22,682 nucleotides of DNA from Actinomycetales bacterium (GCA_016715285.1 JADKAO010000010.1:1-22682), one strand, 5' to 3'. Positions 1-9,701 are shown, counted from the stretch's first letter. Numbers and translations: made by a program. Notes: a model not told the origin generated them from the letters alone.

Positions 1-3000
1 TGAGACCGTGTCGGGTGTGGTGACACTGACGGCACGATTGCGCGGATCGGCAACGTAGTCGCCGAGCCTGATCGACAGGGTGGCGTTTTTTGGTCCATGA
101 CGACGGTCTTGCCAGGCACGGCATACGGGAGGTCGCTGCCGTTGGCCGGCACGTGGATCACCGCCATCGCGCGGCCACCATCGCCGCCCTTGACGATGTA
201 GGGGACGGCCCGGGGGTAGTCGGCGAAGGTGACCGGACGGCCCGTCGCGCTCGATGGTCGCGCCGTCGCCGACCTCGATGACCTTGAGCGCGGAGTTCGG
301 TCTCGAGGTCCTTGTCGTTGCCGAGGACATCGACGAGCACTGAGGTCAGGGCTGGCGCGCGGGGCTCGGCTGCTCCCGGCGCCCCGGGGCCTGCGGGCGC
401 GCGTCAGCCCCGGCACCCCGGCAGCAGCATATCCACCCGCGCGACATCGTCGACCGCAACGGGGGTTGTTGAAGTTCTTGTTGCCCCGCACGGTGATTGT
501 CGCGCGTGACAGGGTCGAAACAAACCCCCCAGTGATCCCATAGACCAGCACCGATGGCTGACCCTCGTCAGGGCCCCGGACCTTGAAACTCGTGTCGCCC
601 CCTCCCGGACGAACGCCGCCACCGCTGCCGGGTCATTGATCAGCGCCGGATCTTCCACTGTCACATCGGAATTGCGGGGATGAGGTCTTGGCGATGGCAT
701 CGATAGTGACCGTCCGACCGGGCGCCGCCACGATGTCATCGGGGACCGCCACGGGCGGCTGGGGTGCACCCGGTTGCACGACACACCGCACGAGGCCTCC
801 AACACTCTTGCCGAACCGGTTGGTCACGGCATACCGGAGCACTCCGGTGCCCGAGGAGGTGGGATAGGCCTCGTATCGAATGGTGCTGCCACCGAAACCA
901 GTCACCCGTCCGAGGCGGAGGTTGACCGGCCCACCCGCCTCACCGACGATTCCCGACACGTGGTGAGATCCCCCCGTCAGGGTCGATGCCGCTCGTGGGC
1001 AGCGTGAGCGTGAGCGCCTCGCCCGCGGTCACCGAGGCCGCGAAACTCCGGGCCGTGGGTGGCTGGTTGGAGTCTGCGGGTCGGCAACGGCTTCACCGTC
1101 ACCGTTACGCGGCCCGTCACCGACCGCTCCGGCATCCCTTCGGTATGCCGCGTACTCCAACGTGGCGACCGTGTCGGCGGTGATCGCCGCGGATCAGGTC
1201 GATAACGCAGGACTTGGCCGCTCGGATAGACCTGACCTTTGCCCGCCTACGACCTTGACCGTGCTGGGGGTCAGTTTGAGCGGACACCGTCGGCCATCGA
1301 GTCGTTGTCGGTCGGGGATGCTCAATCGACGTCGCCCCATCGGACCACTGCCTGGTCGTCGACGACATTGGGCATGACCGCTGCGGGCGGCGCGACCTTC
1401 TGGACAACCGAGACTTCACCGGCGGCGGTGCGGGTGCCGTCCGAGATGGTGTGACCACGACCCCGCGGGCGTTCGGTGGCGCCGCGGTCAGCGGGCGGTT
1501 GACTGCACCCGCAGCCAGCGGCCTTGGATGACCGACGCACGGACCCACGACTCGGTCGTGACGACTGATTGGATGACGAGCATCCGAGCGCGGGCTGTAG
1601 TCGTTGACGAGCACGTCGGTGACCGCCGGAGCCTGGTCCCGCACGGTGACGGCATCCGGCGCCGCAACCGGAGGAGCGTCATCGGCCAGCGGCGGCAGGA
1701 TGTCGACCCGGAACCGGCCCGCACCGACCCCGGAGCCCTTGCGCGGCATGCGTCAGGAGGTGGCTTCCGGGGCTGCGCCGGTGACGGTGACGACACCGGT
1801 CTCGAGTTGGTGTCGACCGTGAGGCCGGTCGGGCCACGGACATCCCGCAGCGAGACGCATCCGCGCGGTTGGGTCGGACGATCAGCCCCGGGGATGTCAT
1901 TGCCGCGAGCGGCTGCGCTGGACGGGCTTGCCGACGACTGCGCGGACGACGTCTTGGGCCACGGCGCGACCGCCCGGTCGGTGTCGTCGAGGACCGTCAC
2001 CGTCACCTTGGCTTCGGTGCGTCCGCCCCGGCCGTCGTCGACGCCCCCCGGTACTTTGACATCGAACAGCCCTTCTGGTTGGGGCGGTACGATCGCCAGC
2101 GCGGCGCTATCCACCGATGAGACGGGTCGAGCGCCTCCACGACGACCGGGTCGCTCTCGGCGTCCCGCCAGTCGGCAAGGGACGCCAACAGGCACGTAAC
2201 CACCGGCGACGACCGGGGTCTTGGTGCTCGTGATGACGGCTTGACCTTGCCGGACGTAGGGCGCGGTGTTGACCGAGTCGTCATCAATGGTCACCGTGAC
2301 GAGCGCGGTGAGCGACCCTCTGGGCCGGCATTGCCATTGTTGACGCCATGGCTGAACCGCCACGACATTGGCAGCTGGCTTGTCTGGCACCGAAATAGAC
2401 ACCGTCCTGGCCGTCCACCGAGGGCTGACGAGGATGCCAGCATCCGGGGTCGTCACGTCGCCGGGTGCGATCGCGAGCACGGCGCCGAGGCTGTCCGTGT
2501 CGTTGTCGAGGACGTGGAGCGTTGACGTGCGGCCGGGCCGGACGACGAGGTCGTCGGGCTTGGCCTCCGGCGGCTTCTTGACGACCTGGTCGTCGAGTTG
2601 GTTGGGGTCGGGCTTGGTGTTGTCATTGCCCGATCGCGGCGGCGGGATGACCGAAGTCCAGTCGTCGATCTTGACCGGCTTGTCGGAGTCGACGTCGAAG
2701 ACCGCACCACTGTCGAGGTCGTTGAGCACGATGAGGCCACGGTTGACCCGCAGCCGCACGCCGTCGACGCGAGCGCCGGTGCCACGGGTGTCGAGCGCGA
2801 CGGCGTCGACCGCCGCGTCGGTGCACGATCGGCCGTAATACGTCTGGCCCTCACTGGCCCACGCCGAATGCACGCACCGGCCGATCCGCACTGGCGCGGC
2901 TGGGATGAGGGTCGCTGACGCGGCGGCGCCCGGCAGGACAACGTCGCCGCCAGGAGGGAGGTCACCGCGCAGGACCACATGGGTGAGGCCGCGCGGTCCG

Positions 3001-3868
3001 GCGATCGCGACCGTGTCCGCGTCGGGTCCAGGCTGCTGCACCACTGCGGAGTATGCCGTGCCCTTGCTCCCGCCCCCAGTCAACCCGAGCCGGGCGGTGA
3101 CATCGACCGGGGCCGACAGGCCGTCGGCGCGAACGAGGCCAGTCGACGGATCGAAGATGACCCAGCGGTCACCGACGACGGTGAGTTGGGCCGAGTTGGC
3201 GGTGAACCCGAGCTCGCGGACGTTCGCGTCGGCGAAGCCGCCCGTCGGCAGGGGCGAGACCACGGCGAGTTGTCCGGAGGAGGCGGACACGGCATACACC
3301 GTGCCGTCGACCGCAACCGCGACCGTGGCCCCGGCGCCGATCGTGGCCACCGGAGGCGCGGTGCTGGCGAGCTTGTCGAGGGTGGTGACACCGGTGGCGG
3401 AGTCGACGCGTTGGACGCGGAGTTTGCCGGTGGCGGGGTCGATCGTCGCGATGGTGCCGCCGCGCACGTCGATGGTGCCGGACACACCACCCGGCTGACC
3501 CGGGACTGGCGTCGGCAAGGTCAAGACCGACGACTCCTGCAGGATGCCGGTGCGGACGTTGATTGGCGTTGCCTGGTTGGTCGCCTTGACAATGCCGACG
3601 ACCGCCGCACCGTCCTGGACGATGTCGAGACCGGTGTTGTCGGGGGAGGTCGCGGCGACCGCGGCGTCGAGCTGACCTGCAGGTTTGTTGATCCGACCGA
3701 ACCGTGACTGCGCGGAGGTGGTGACCCAGACGCCGCCGTCGTTGGAGTTCGGCTTTTGCGGAGAGTCTCGCCTTCGGCCCGCGTGGCGAGCCAGGTCAGC
3801 AAGAGCGCGAGGATGACCAGGAGGACGGTCGAGGTGATGCCGACTCGTCGGGAGCGCAGCCCGATCAT
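1..3868 (-). pseudogene. Large membrane-anchored surface protein with propeller-like and Ig-like repeats (frameshifted, runs off left edge)
   Basis: The ATG at 3868 overlaps the stop of the upstream transglutaminase-like gene by 4 bp (ATGA), so it is probably translationally coupled. The N-terminus is a signal anchor (basic GLRSRRVG, then LLVILALLLTWLATRA). About 400 residues follow with repeating units such as TIDPATGKLRV, AVSASSGQLAVV and IFDPSTGLV, which look like a PQQ/NHL-type beta-propeller. After a Pro/Lys/Asp linker near 2560 come tandem Ig/cadherin-like modules, recognised by VLDNDTD (about 2500), VLVNDYS (about 1600) and VLGNDKD (about 320). The frame breaks near 3765 (an extra CT), and repeatedly below about 2400. 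It still reads out past position 1, so the C-terminus is missing. Proteins of this kind sit beside MoxR/DUF58/transglutaminase genes in many actinobacteria; their function is unknown, presumably cell-surface. The breaks look like sequencing indels because homologous sequence continues across each. Confidence 0.75.
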
Positions 3869-6477
3869 GTGACCCCCCCTGGTGACCGACGGGGCAGCCG
3901 GAGGGTGGGAGCGAGGCGGCGAGCGAGGCGGCGAGCGCGCACAGCCTGGGCGGCAAGGTCAGCGCGGGCGGCGGCGGCCCGAAGCCGGTCGGTGTGAGGC
4001 CGCTGGCGGCGCAACGACCGCAGCGACCAGGCGGCGCGAATCCGGTCGCGGCGCCGGCCGGTCGCGCGCAGCGCCGCGATGGCGGCGTCGCTCGCGGCCC
4101 AGCCTGCTCTGGTCTCGTCGACGCCCGGGAGGGTGCGACCGAAGACTCGGGCGTCGGTGGCGCGGGCGAGGGCCACCAAGTCTGGCGCTGCCCGGTCACC
4201 CGTAGCGCCAAGCCCGGCCAGGGCGGTCTGGAGGGCGCGTGCTTGAGCTGGCCGAGTCCCGTTGGGCGGCAAGCTGATTCGGCGGTCACGCGCGACGTCG
4301 ACCAATTCCGACCAGGCCCCAGCTGCCTGATCAGCCGTCGACCCGGACGTGCGCCGACGCGACCGGCGACGGCGCTTGAGCACCGACACCGCGGCATACC
4401 AAAGGCCGAGGGCGACCAGGGGTGGGCCGAGACGGCTGATGACCCATCGCACCCAATCGGGCCATGTGCTGGGGTCGAAGACCGACGGCCGGCGGTCGCT
4501 CGAGCGGTTGCCGCCTGCGTTCTGGACCTGGTCGGGGCCTTGGAGGATGCTCGGCGGGTTATTGGCCGCGGGGGGCGGCACGACGGCGCCGGTCTTCTTC
4601 TCCTCGGTGCGTTGATCCTGCTGGCTGGGCTTCTTGCTACGGTCGGGCACGAGCTGCGTCGGGAGGATGTCTTGCCATCCGCCGTCGGCGCGCTGCACCT
4701 GCACCCACGCGCGCACGTCCTGCCCTTTGATGACGCCCGACGCCTCGGGGAACGCGCCCAGCACCACGCGCGCCGGCACCCCCACGCGGGCCGACATGAG
4801 GGCGAGCGTCGCGGCATACTGCTCGTCGTTGCCGGCGAGCTGCGGCGCCTTGACGAAGCGGGTCACCCGGGCGAGCGAATGCCCAGGCAGGAAGGCGTTC
4901 TGGAAGTCGTTGGGCGGGCCGCCGTCGGTGTAGGCACCAGTGCCGCGCAGCACCGCGGCGATCGCGAGGACCTTGCGCCACGGATCGCTCTCGCGGCCGG
5001 CCCACTGATCGATGCGCGCGTCCATGAACGCCAGGGATTGTTGTGTCACTGGGGGGCCGTCGCGAGGGCAAGTTGCGCCGGGGAGTTCGCTATCAACCCT
5101 GGGGAGGTATGCCGTGAACTCGTAGGAGTCTCCCGGCAGCAGTTGGCTCGGCAGGATTCCGGAGCTGGTCGCGACGTTGAACCGCAACTCGTCGTGCAGA
5201 CCCTGGGCTCGCGGCCCTGCGAAGCGGATTTCGCTGACGAGCCCGGCCGTCGGGAGCCAGACGTCCTGCCAGCCTCCCTCGGGGATCGTGACCGTCACCG
5301 GGACCGGCGTCGAGGCATCGGCTGCCGGGGTGACGCCGAGTTGCTGGCCGACCCGTCTGAAGGCACCCGCGCCTGAGCCACCCGCGGCATCTGCAGCGCC
5401 GCCCGCGGACCCGGTCCCGATGACGCCTGTAGCGGCGACACTGCCTTGGCCTGCGGACGCTGCGGACGCTGTGTTCGGGGTGGGGGCACCAGCGCCCCAC
5501 ACCGCCCCGTCGTAGGTGTCGAGGGTGGCGATCCGCACCGGCGTGCCCGCTGGCAGTCCACTGACGTTGAGCAGCGGGCGGTCGAAGAGCGCTGCCGGGT
5601 TGGGTTCGGTGAACCGGCGGTACCCCGCGAGTGGGCTCGGGAACTGGGTCACGTCAAACGGTGGCTCAAGCGTGGTGCGCCAGACCGTGCGCGCCGAGGA
5701 CTCGGCACCCGGCAGCCGAGGCCCGAGGACAAGTGCGCCCCCGAGCGCCAGGCCGAGGAGGATCGCCGCTGTGACTGCTCGGGTGGTACGCCCTGCCCCG
5801 CTCTGGAGTGCGGGGCGACCGCGGGCTGCGCGGGCGGCGGCATACCCGATGGCCACGAGCGCGAAGACGCCACCGTGGAGGAGCAGTGAGGCGGGGGGCC
5901 ATCGTGCCGAGGAGGATCGCGAGGACAAGCAGCACCAGGGGCACGACGAGGATCGGATCGCGCCGGGCCAGCGGCGGGCCACCCCGTATGCCGTCGCGCC
6001 GCCGACCAGAGCAAAGGCCCACGGCAGGGCCGTCAGCGGACCACCTGGGTCCACGGGCGGCAGGGTCGTGAGCAGGTCTTTCCAACCGGTAACGGCGGTG
6101 CGAGCGATGGTCGCAACGCCGCGAGTCGAGGCTCCTTCTCCGGACGCGATGGGGGCGCCGACAAGGAGATACGTGACGACCACAGCAACCGCTGCGAACA
6201 TTCCCGGGAGCCGGAACGCGGCGGTGACATGGGCGATCGCGAGGCCAAGGACGAGCCCGAGAAGCGCGATAGCGAGCCAGCCCCAGCCGAAATACGTGGT
6301 GCGGAAGCCGACGAGCGCGAGCGCGACGAGTGCTCCGCAACCCGCGAGGTCGACGAGCTGATCTCGGGTCGGCCTAAGCCGTCGGGACAGCGGCATGGCT
6401 TCGAGCGTGACTGGTGCCTGACTGGCGGCGCGTCGGCCTGCCCGGGTCTGGGCCAGCGGCGGGGTTGCGGCGGTCAC
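3865..6477 (-). CDS. DUF3488 / transglutaminase-like membrane protein lacking the catalytic Cys and His
   Basis: An 870-residue protein starting at a GTG that overlaps the DUF58 stop by 4 bp (GTGA). Residues about 38-245 hold a run of hydrophobic helices (DUF3488 region). An extracytoplasmic part follows with a transglutaminase-like core at about 500-610. Then come a Pro-rich stretch, a further membrane helix (about 680-700, ALGLWYAAVSVL) and an Arg-rich cytoplasmic tail. The core shows GNDEQYAA where transglutaminases have G-x-C-x-Q, and VRAWVQV where they have HAWVE. The nucleophile Cys is therefore Asp and the His is Arg; the downstream PT motif is kept (ILPTQ). The gene is flanked by DUF58 and the Ig-repeat gene, the usual partners. 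Between about 5961 and 5893 the frame is wrong: the alternative frame gives a good helix (DPILVVPLVLLVLAILLGT), so two compensating indels occur. The second is probably one extra C in a six-C run. Confidence 0.85.
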   Translation of the reverse strand: MTAATPPLAQTRAGRRAASQAPVTLEAMPLSRRLRPTRDQLVDLAGCGALVALALVGFRTTYFGWGWLAIALLGLVLGLAIAHVTAAFRLPGMFAAVAVVVTYLLVGAPIASGEGASTRGVATIARTAVTGWKDLLTTLPPVDPGGPLTALPWAFALVGGATAYGVARRWPGAIRSSSCPWCCLSSRSSSARWPPASLLLHGGVFALVAIGYAAARAARGRPALQSGAGRTTRAVTAAILLGLALGGALVLGPRLPGAESSARTVWRTTLEPPFDVTQFPSPLAGYRRFTEPNPAALFDRPLLNVSGLPAGTPVRIATLDTYDGAVWGAGAPTPNTASAASAGQGSVAATGVIGTGSAGGAADAAGGSGAGAFRRVGQQLGVTPAADASTPVPVTVTIPEGGWQDVWLPTAGLVSEIRFAGPRAQGLHDELRFNVATSSGILPSQLLPGDSYEFTAYLPRVDSELPGATCPRDGPPVTQQSLAFMDARIDQWAGRESDPWRKVLAIAAVLRGTGAYTDGGPPNDFQNAFLPGHSLARVTRFVKAPQLAGNDEQYAATLALMSARVGVPARVVLGAFPEASGVIKGQDVRAWVQVQRADGGWQDILPTQLVPDRSKKPSQQDQRTEEKKTGAVVPPPAANNPPSILQGPDQVQNAGGNRSSDRRPSVFDPSTWPDWVRWVISRLGPPLVALGLWYAAVSVLKRRRRSRRRTSGSTADQAAGAWSELVDVARDRRISLPPNGTRPAQARALQTALAGLGATGDRAAPDLVALARATDARVFGRTLPGVDETRAGWAASDAAIAALRATGRRRDRIRAAWSLRSLRRQRPHTDRLRAAAARADLAAQAVRARRLARRLAPTLRLPRRSPGGVT

Positions 6478-7809
6478 GCCGCGACCCCAGCCGCCAGCGC
6501 TGGACGCAGGCTCCGCAGCGCGTCGATCGTGAGCACGGTGAGGGCGCCGGCGCGCCGCACCGACCGGGTCGCGGTGGGGTCCACGACGATAACGACGAAC
6601 CTCACTTCAGGACCGAAATGCGAGGTCGCCCGTTGGATGTCGCGGAAGTCGCGGAACGGCCCGGTCGCGACGAAACACACGGACGTGTCGGGGGCGAGGG
6701 CGGCAGCGGTGGCGACCATGGCCGACATGTCGTATGCCGTGGCCTCCACCCGAGAGAGGGTGTCAAGCGTGCGATGCGGGGTGGCCTTGGAGGTGGCGTG
6801 TGGGCCGCAGACAACAGTGGTGTCCTGGTCGTCGCGGAAACACCGCAACGCAATCGACCCGGCGACCGAGAGGGCGGTCTCGAGGTCACGGACTTCGGGG
6901 GAGTGCACCGCCGGCGATGGGCACCGTGCGGCCAGCCGTCAGCTCGCCGACGGCTTCGGCGCCGCCGCGGTAGGAGCCCGCGTCGGGGTCCACGACGACG
7001 CAGACGTGGGAGCGTCGGGTGTCGAGGAACTGCCGCACGAGCAGGCGACCGGCCTTGGCCGAGGACCGCCAGTGGATGTAGCGGCGGTCGTCACCCGGCT
7101 GGTAGTCACGCAACGCGTGGAAGGCGAGGTCGGACATCGACTGGTCTTCGGTGACCGAGCCTTCGAGGTCGCGCAGGAGTCCGGCGCCGAGGCTGTCGAG
7201 AGCGACGGTGCGGGGGTGGACGAAGAGTTCGGTGACCTCGGTCCAGTCCACGGTGCGACGGACGAGGCCGAGCGGGTCGCCTTGGACCGTGCGGGCGGGT
7301 CCGACCGGGATCACACCGCGGCGGTGAGTGGGGACGACGAAGAGTTCCTCGTGTTCGGTGCCGGAGCCGAGGGGAGGCAGGACGAAGCGCGCGGCACTCT
7401 GCCCGACCGGCAGTTCGACCACGATGGGGAGCATCGGGACCTTGCCGATGTTGCCCACGATGACGCGACCGGTGGCTGGGTCGCCGACGATGACGCGGTC
7501 GGGGTTGACTTCGGCGTCGATGGTGACGCGGGTGCGGCCCACGGCCAGGATGATGCAGGCCGCGAGGAGGACAAACGCAGCAGCGGCGAGCATCGTTAGT
7601 TCGGCCCAGCCATAGCGCGCACCGACCCACCAGGCGACCAGCCCGCCGACCAGGACCGACCACCCGAGCGGAGCCACCCATCCCACGCGGGCGCGCAGGG
7701 GGCGACTCAGTCGCGCCGCCAGACGCGCACCTGCCGCCAAAGCCTCGGAAATGTGAGTACCCCCTGTGTGAGTGCCGCGATCTGGGAGCTCATCGACCTG
7801 GGAGCTCAT
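6474..7809 (-). CDS. DUF58 domain protein (one frameshift near 6909)
   Basis: DUF58 proteins are partners of MoxR AAA ATPases and carry a von Willebrand A-like C-terminal fold. Two adjacent membrane helices lie at about residues 45-95. The family signature DYQPGDDRRYIHW, followed by SAKAGRLLVRQF, begins near residue 237. The frame opened at 7809 closes soon after 6905. The second frame, from about 6908 to the stop at 6474, continues the family C-terminus (LETALSVAGSIALRCF...DTTVVCGP). One extra G in GGCGGTG near 6909 explains the break. The start is uncertain: ATG 7809 is chosen, but an in-frame GTG at 7821 gives four more residues, and neither has a strong Shine-Dalgarno. A 16-bp tandem duplication spans the first codons. 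The stop overlaps the next gene by 4 bp. Only 36-48 bp separate it from the DCC gene upstream, so the two are probably co-transcribed. Confidence 0.85.
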
Positions 7810-7813
7810 CGAT
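7782..7813. repeat. 16-bp tandem duplication at the DUF58 start
   Basis: CTGGGAGCTCATCGAC at 7782-7797 is followed directly by the same unit at 7798-7813, with a T as last base. It covers the proposed ATG and the first codons of the DUF58 gene. The second copy places another ATGAGCTCCCAG in a different frame, so the true start is ambiguous here. Confidence 0.8.
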
Positions 7814-7857
7814 AGGGGCACCTGCTCTGGGCGGCATCCTAATGCGGCGCCGTCACA

Positions 7858-8274
7858 TCACTCACCTCGGGCAGCAGGCAGCCGACAGCTCTGGCCCCCA
7901 AGCGGCACGCGGCGGCGGTGCCGAGCGACGAACCGGTAGACCAGCGCCGCCACAGTTCGGATTCCCGGGACCTGCAGGGCACGACCGGCGGGAGCGTACC
8001 GACCCGTCGCGAGAAGGACCTCAGAGACCGCGGCTGCTCCTGTGGCTGAGGCCGCATCCGATCCCACCCATTGCACGGCGCTGGCGCAGTCGTGCTCCTT
8101 GAGACCCCACGTGGCGAGGTCCGCGGTCTGGTACGGGAGGTAGCGCACGGCATCGCCGGTATGCCGCGAGGCCCAGGTGACACACGCCTGGCACAGGCCA
8201 CAGTCGCCGTCGAAAATGAGGGTGCCGCCGATCGGTGCACAACGGAGTCGGCGCGTGCTGGTTGCGAAGCTCAC
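7858..8274 (-). CDS. DCC-family (DUF393) thiol-disulfide oxidoreductase-like protein
   Basis: 138 residues. Near the N-terminus it has LIFDGDCGLCQACVTW (about residues 19-34), the D-x-D-C-x-x-C hallmark of the DCC/DUF393 family. These are small thioredoxin-fold-like proteins of poorly defined redox role. A second conserved feature is the LPYQ segment near residue 47, and a basic segment near the C-terminus (YRFVARHRRRVPLGG) is also typical. The start is a GTG that overlaps the stop of the intramembrane-protease gene by 4 bp (GTGA), which fixes the start and implies coupling. It is the third gene of the minus-strand unit that begins at 9571. The substrate is unknown. The family assignment is firm; the reaction is an inference from the CxxC motif. 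Confidence 0.85.
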   Translation of the reverse strand: MSFATSTRRLRCAPIGGTLIFDGDCGLCQACVTWASRHTGDAVRYLPYQTADLATWGLKEHDCASAVQWVGSDAASATGAAAVSEVLLATGRYAPAGRALQVPGIRTVAALVYRFVARHRRRVPLGGQSCRLPAARGE

Positions 8275-9044
8275 GGTGGGCCGCTCAGGTGGATGGTAAC
8301 TGCGGATGGCGGGGTGGAACGGTGGTGCTCCGCCTGCGCGACCTGACGGCGGAAGCGCTCGAAGATGGCGACGAGAACGAGAAGAGCCCCCACCGTCCAG
8401 AGGCTAGCGATGTCTCCGCTGACAACATCGAGCATCGCGAGAAACGCACCGAGGTTAGCCACCGTGTGCATCGCAACGGCACCGACGAAACCTCGCCATC
8501 TGCGGGTGGGCGACCGCAGGGTCGAGACGGTCATCGCAGCCATCACGCCGTGACCGAAACAGACGACCAGTCGCTCAGTGACGAACCCACCGAAGGCGTA
8601 CCACGGGATCGCCGCGTAGGTGGAGTTCGCGGCGATCTGGACGCCAACCCACACGACTTCGCCGAGCCCGAAACTGATTCCCAACGCCATCGCCACCCAG
8701 AGCGCGTCCCGATCGTCGAGGATGAGCGCTCGGACCCGACGCGCGAGGAGCGGGGCGACCTTGATCGCCTCCTCGGTGATCGGCGCCGTCACGAGGGCGA
8801 TGGCAAGGACCCACACGGGCGTCCAGGCCGTGAGCGCTCTGCCGACACCGGCCACGTTTGTGACGAGCAGCCCAATGGGCCCCTTGACGAACACATTGAC
8901 GATCGCGCTGGAGAACAGGCCCACCACGATGAGCGGGAGATACCGATTGGCGCGACCGCCGAGTCGGAGGAACCATCCCCACAGCAGCGCCGCGACCACG
9001 GTCGTGAAGATCAGCGCCGGGACAATGGTCGGTATCGACTGCAT
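8271..9044 (-). CDS. Glutamic-type intramembrane protease (PrsW/YhfC-like)
   Basis: 257 residues with about seven or eight hydrophobic helices. It carries the motifs of membrane-embedded glutamic proteases: TEEAIK (E91, E92, K95), ISFGLGE (residues 123-129), GHG (H165) and MHTVAN (H193). In Bacillus, PrsW cleaves an anti-sigma factor. YhfC-type members of the same superfamily are uncharacterised, and I cannot decide which branch this belongs to. The ATG at 9044 lies 11 bp after the stop of the PH-domain gene, and its own stop overlaps the DCC gene by 4 bp. No anti-sigma or sigma factor gene is visible in the window, so a substrate cannot be named. The neighbouring PH-domain membrane protein is the obvious candidate partner, but this is inference. 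Confidence 0.75.
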   Translation of the reverse strand: MQSIPTIVPALIFTTVVAALLWGWFLRLGGRANRYLPLIVVGLFSSAIVNVFVKGPIGLLVTNVAGVGRALTAWTPVWVLAIALVTAPITEEAIKVAPLLARRVRALILDDRDALWVAMALGISFGLGEVVWVGVQIAANSTYAAIPWYAFGGFVTERLVVCFGHGVMAAMTVSTLRSPTRRWRGFVGAVAMHTVANLGAFLAMLDVVSGDIASLWTVGALLVLVAIFERFRRQVAQAEHHRSTPPSAVTIHLSGPP

Positions 9045-9055
9045 GTCAGGTCCCG

Positions 9056-9571
9056 TCAGCTTCCGTCAGGTGCTGTTGGGTTCACATGGCTTGACCGCTC
9101 GCTGTCGAGCGCGCGCACGAATGCCCCTTCGTCCTGCGGCGTCACGCCATACCGTCGACCACCGGCATCGATGAGCAGGATTCCGGTTGCCGCACTCGAG
9201 GCGAACATCGTGACCTTGCCAACCTCGACATAGCGGACGGTGCCAAAAGCCAAGCCAGGCAACCGAACACTCGCCCATAGCGTGGGGCTCAGGTCGCGTC
9301 GCTCGATCGACCGGATGTCGGCGAGCGGGATCCGGGCCCGCAGCGGACCAAACCGCAGCACCAGGTCCGTCGCAGTCAGGTCATACCGAAGGGTCCTCCA
9401 GAAGAGCAGACCTCCAAGTCCGATCAACGACACCGCCGCGCCAGTCACCAGCGCGATCACACCGTCCGTGGACGGCATACCGAGTCCGAGCGCCACGAAA
9501 CCCAGCCCCACTGCGGCCGTGACGGCGAAGGAGACCCGGCCCACCGAGTCTCGAGCCCTGAAACTCACCAT
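9056..9571 (-). CDS. Bacterial PH-domain membrane protein
   Basis: 171 residues. Two hydrophobic helices lie at about residues 13-32 and 38-58. A beta-rich domain follows (YDLTATDLVLRFGPL, ARIPLADIRSIER, GILLIDAGGRRYGVTPQD) with the pattern of bacterial pleckstrin-homology domains (bPH families): a strand, L-x-x-R-F/x-G, a P-L-x-D-I turn, and a final helix (EGAFVRALDSE). The start is ATG 9571; GTG 9568 is possible. It is the first gene of the minus-strand unit and faces the GntR gene across about 270 bp of regulatory DNA. The C-terminal part of the DUF1648 protein encoded on the other side has a similar strand order, so the two divergent genes may encode related PH-like modules. The ligand is unknown. 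Confidence 0.7.
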   Translation of the reverse strand: MVSFRARDSVGRVSFAVTAAVGLGFVALGLGMPSTDGVIALVTGAAVSLIGLGGLLFWRTLRYDLTATDLVLRFGPLRARIPLADIRSIERRDLSPTLWASVRLPGLAFGTVRYVEVGKVTMFASSAATGILLIDAGGRRYGVTPQDEGAFVRALDSERSSHVNPTAPDGS

Positions 9572-9604
9572 CGCGTCACCGCCGGGGCCCGACCCTCACG
9601 GCCA

Positions 9605-9628
9605 CTCATGCCGACCCTCATGCCGACC
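9605..9628. repeat. 12-bp tandem direct repeat
   Basis: CTCATGCCGACC occurs twice back to back in the space between the PH-domain gene and the GntR gene. It lies upstream of the PH-domain start, within its probable leader. Function unknown. Confidence 0.75.
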
Positions 9629-9679
9629 TCCTCACGAGTGCACCCGACGGACGCGGACTCGCGGATCGGTGGCATATGT

Positions 9680-9701
9680 CTAATAGTTCTATAACTACTA
9701 G
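9680..9701. promoter_or_regulatory. AT-rich palindrome, candidate GntR operator over divergent promoters
   Basis: The arms CTAATAGTT and AACTACTAG flank CTAT; 8 of 9 positions pair. This is the most AT-rich stretch of the divergent intergenic region. TATAAC (9690-9695) inside it is a good -10 for the GntR gene, though no clear -35 is visible. On the minus strand TTGACT (9705-9700) is a good -35 for the PH-domain operon, with TAGACA 17 bp further on. A regulator bound here would affect both directions. YtrA-type GntR proteins commonly repress their own operon at such palindromes; that GntR binds this one is inference. Confidence 0.5.

Noticed and set aside
1488..4817. A minus-strand open frame of 1109 codons.
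   Set aside because: Its first third is an out-of-frame shadow of the transglutaminase-like gene and its last part leaves the surface-protein frame. Only the part from about 3760 to 1800 is the real surface-protein frame.
3994..5376. A long plus-strand open frame opposite the transglutaminase-like gene (460 codons).
   Set aside because: The opposite strand has clear family blocks and start/stop overlaps with neighbours; the plus-strand translation is low-complexity Arg/Gly/Ala typical of antisense shadows in high-GC DNA.
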